Shown here one piece after another: positions 5,131-5,192 of a stretch of 5,192 bases of DNA. How positions within the stretch are numbered: position 1 is the stretch's first letter; each line of letters begins with the position of its first letter. Made by a program: the position numbers and the translations under genes. The DNA comes from an uncultured Paraglaciecola sp. (GTDB lineage Bacteria; Pseudomonadota; Gammaproteobacteria; Enterobacterales; Alteromonadaceae): contig CAJQKX010000762.1 in NCBI GenBank assembly GCA_905479025.1, positions 1 through 5,192 on the forward strand, read 5' to 3'. Under the pieces are notes generated by a model, which saw only the letters and a program-made list of their open reading frames with translations, had not been told where the DNA came from and ran no database searches.

Positions 5131-5192
5131 ATGACTAGACGAACAAATAAACATTATCCCGCAGAATTTAAACAAGAAGCGGTCGCTCTGGT
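5131..5192 (+). CDS. IS3-family transposase OrfA (helix-turn-helix), 3' partial
   Basis: The first 20 complete codons read MTRRTNKHYPAEFKQEAVAL and the window then ends. The basic N-terminus followed by a [YF]-x-AEFK-x-EAV-x-L-type start is characteristic of the HTH_Tnp_1 domain of IS3-family OrfA, which binds the element ends. The full OrfA should be about 90-110 residues and be followed by an overlapping OrfB with the DDE catalytic core, made by -1 frameshifting; both lie outside the window. The start is supported by GAGGTGA just upstream. Whether the copy is complete cannot be judged. Confidence 0.85.
   Translation, partial: MTRRTNKHYPAEFKQEAVAL

Larger units (their letters stand above)
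5068..5192 (+). mobile_element. Left end of an IS3-family insertion sequence, 3' partial
   Basis: An OrfA start at 5131 with its own ribosome-binding site marks an IS3-type element running off the right edge. IS3-family terminal repeats usually begin with TG, so the boundary probably lies near TGTTGTGGTTGAATTAACC (from 5068) or TGTGGTTGAATTAACC (from 5071). The exact end cannot be fixed without the right terminus. GGTTGAATTAACC (5074-5086) is itself nearly palindromic. Confidence 0.55.

Overview
The window looks like chromosomal DNA of a marine gammaproteobacterium, most likely Alteromonadales (Glaciecola/Paraglaciecola/Alteromonas/Shewanella-like). The basis is the AT-rich base composition, a small PpiC parvulin very close to the enterobacterial form, and an FTR1-associated gene cluster of a type I associate with this order. 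No database search was possible, so the placement is inference.

Layout: (i) 1-1289, a sensor histidine kinase missing only its extreme N-terminus; (ii) 1294-3127, three tightly spaced or overlapping genes for a secreted cupredoxin, an FTR1-like membrane permease and a small outer-membrane beta-barrel-like protein; (iii) 3187-3462, intact ppiC; (iv) 3463-3848, a gene-free interval with inverted repeats and a promoter; (v) 3849-4712, a CadC-like transmembrane winged-helix regulator with a FlgO/TolB-N-type periplasmic domain but no TPR half; (vi) 4713-5130, a gene-free interval with a reverse-strand coding remnant, three consecutive hairpins and a duplicated motif pair; (vii) 5131-5192, the first codons of an IS3-family OrfA.

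The main observation is that every gene of the kinase-linked cupredoxin/permease/barrel cluster carries one disabling lesion. The cupredoxin signal peptide and its mature domain are in different frames (one base missing near 1344). The permease loses its conserved C-terminal FGYQA..PS helix to a second one-base shift near 2251-2262. The barrel protein has an in-frame TAA at 2837. Restoring one base, one base and one codon gives intact proteins of 119, 260 and 235 residues with the expected ends. The kinase and ppiC are open. This looks like decay of an FTR1-like transport operon beside an intact sensor, unless the lesions are sequencing errors. The permease also lacks both REXXE iron-binding motifs, so its ancestral function may not have been ordinary iron uptake.

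The right third looks like a zone of insertion. The regulator ends abruptly at a C7 tract, directly against a reverse-strand remnant, and an IS3 element enters at the right edge.
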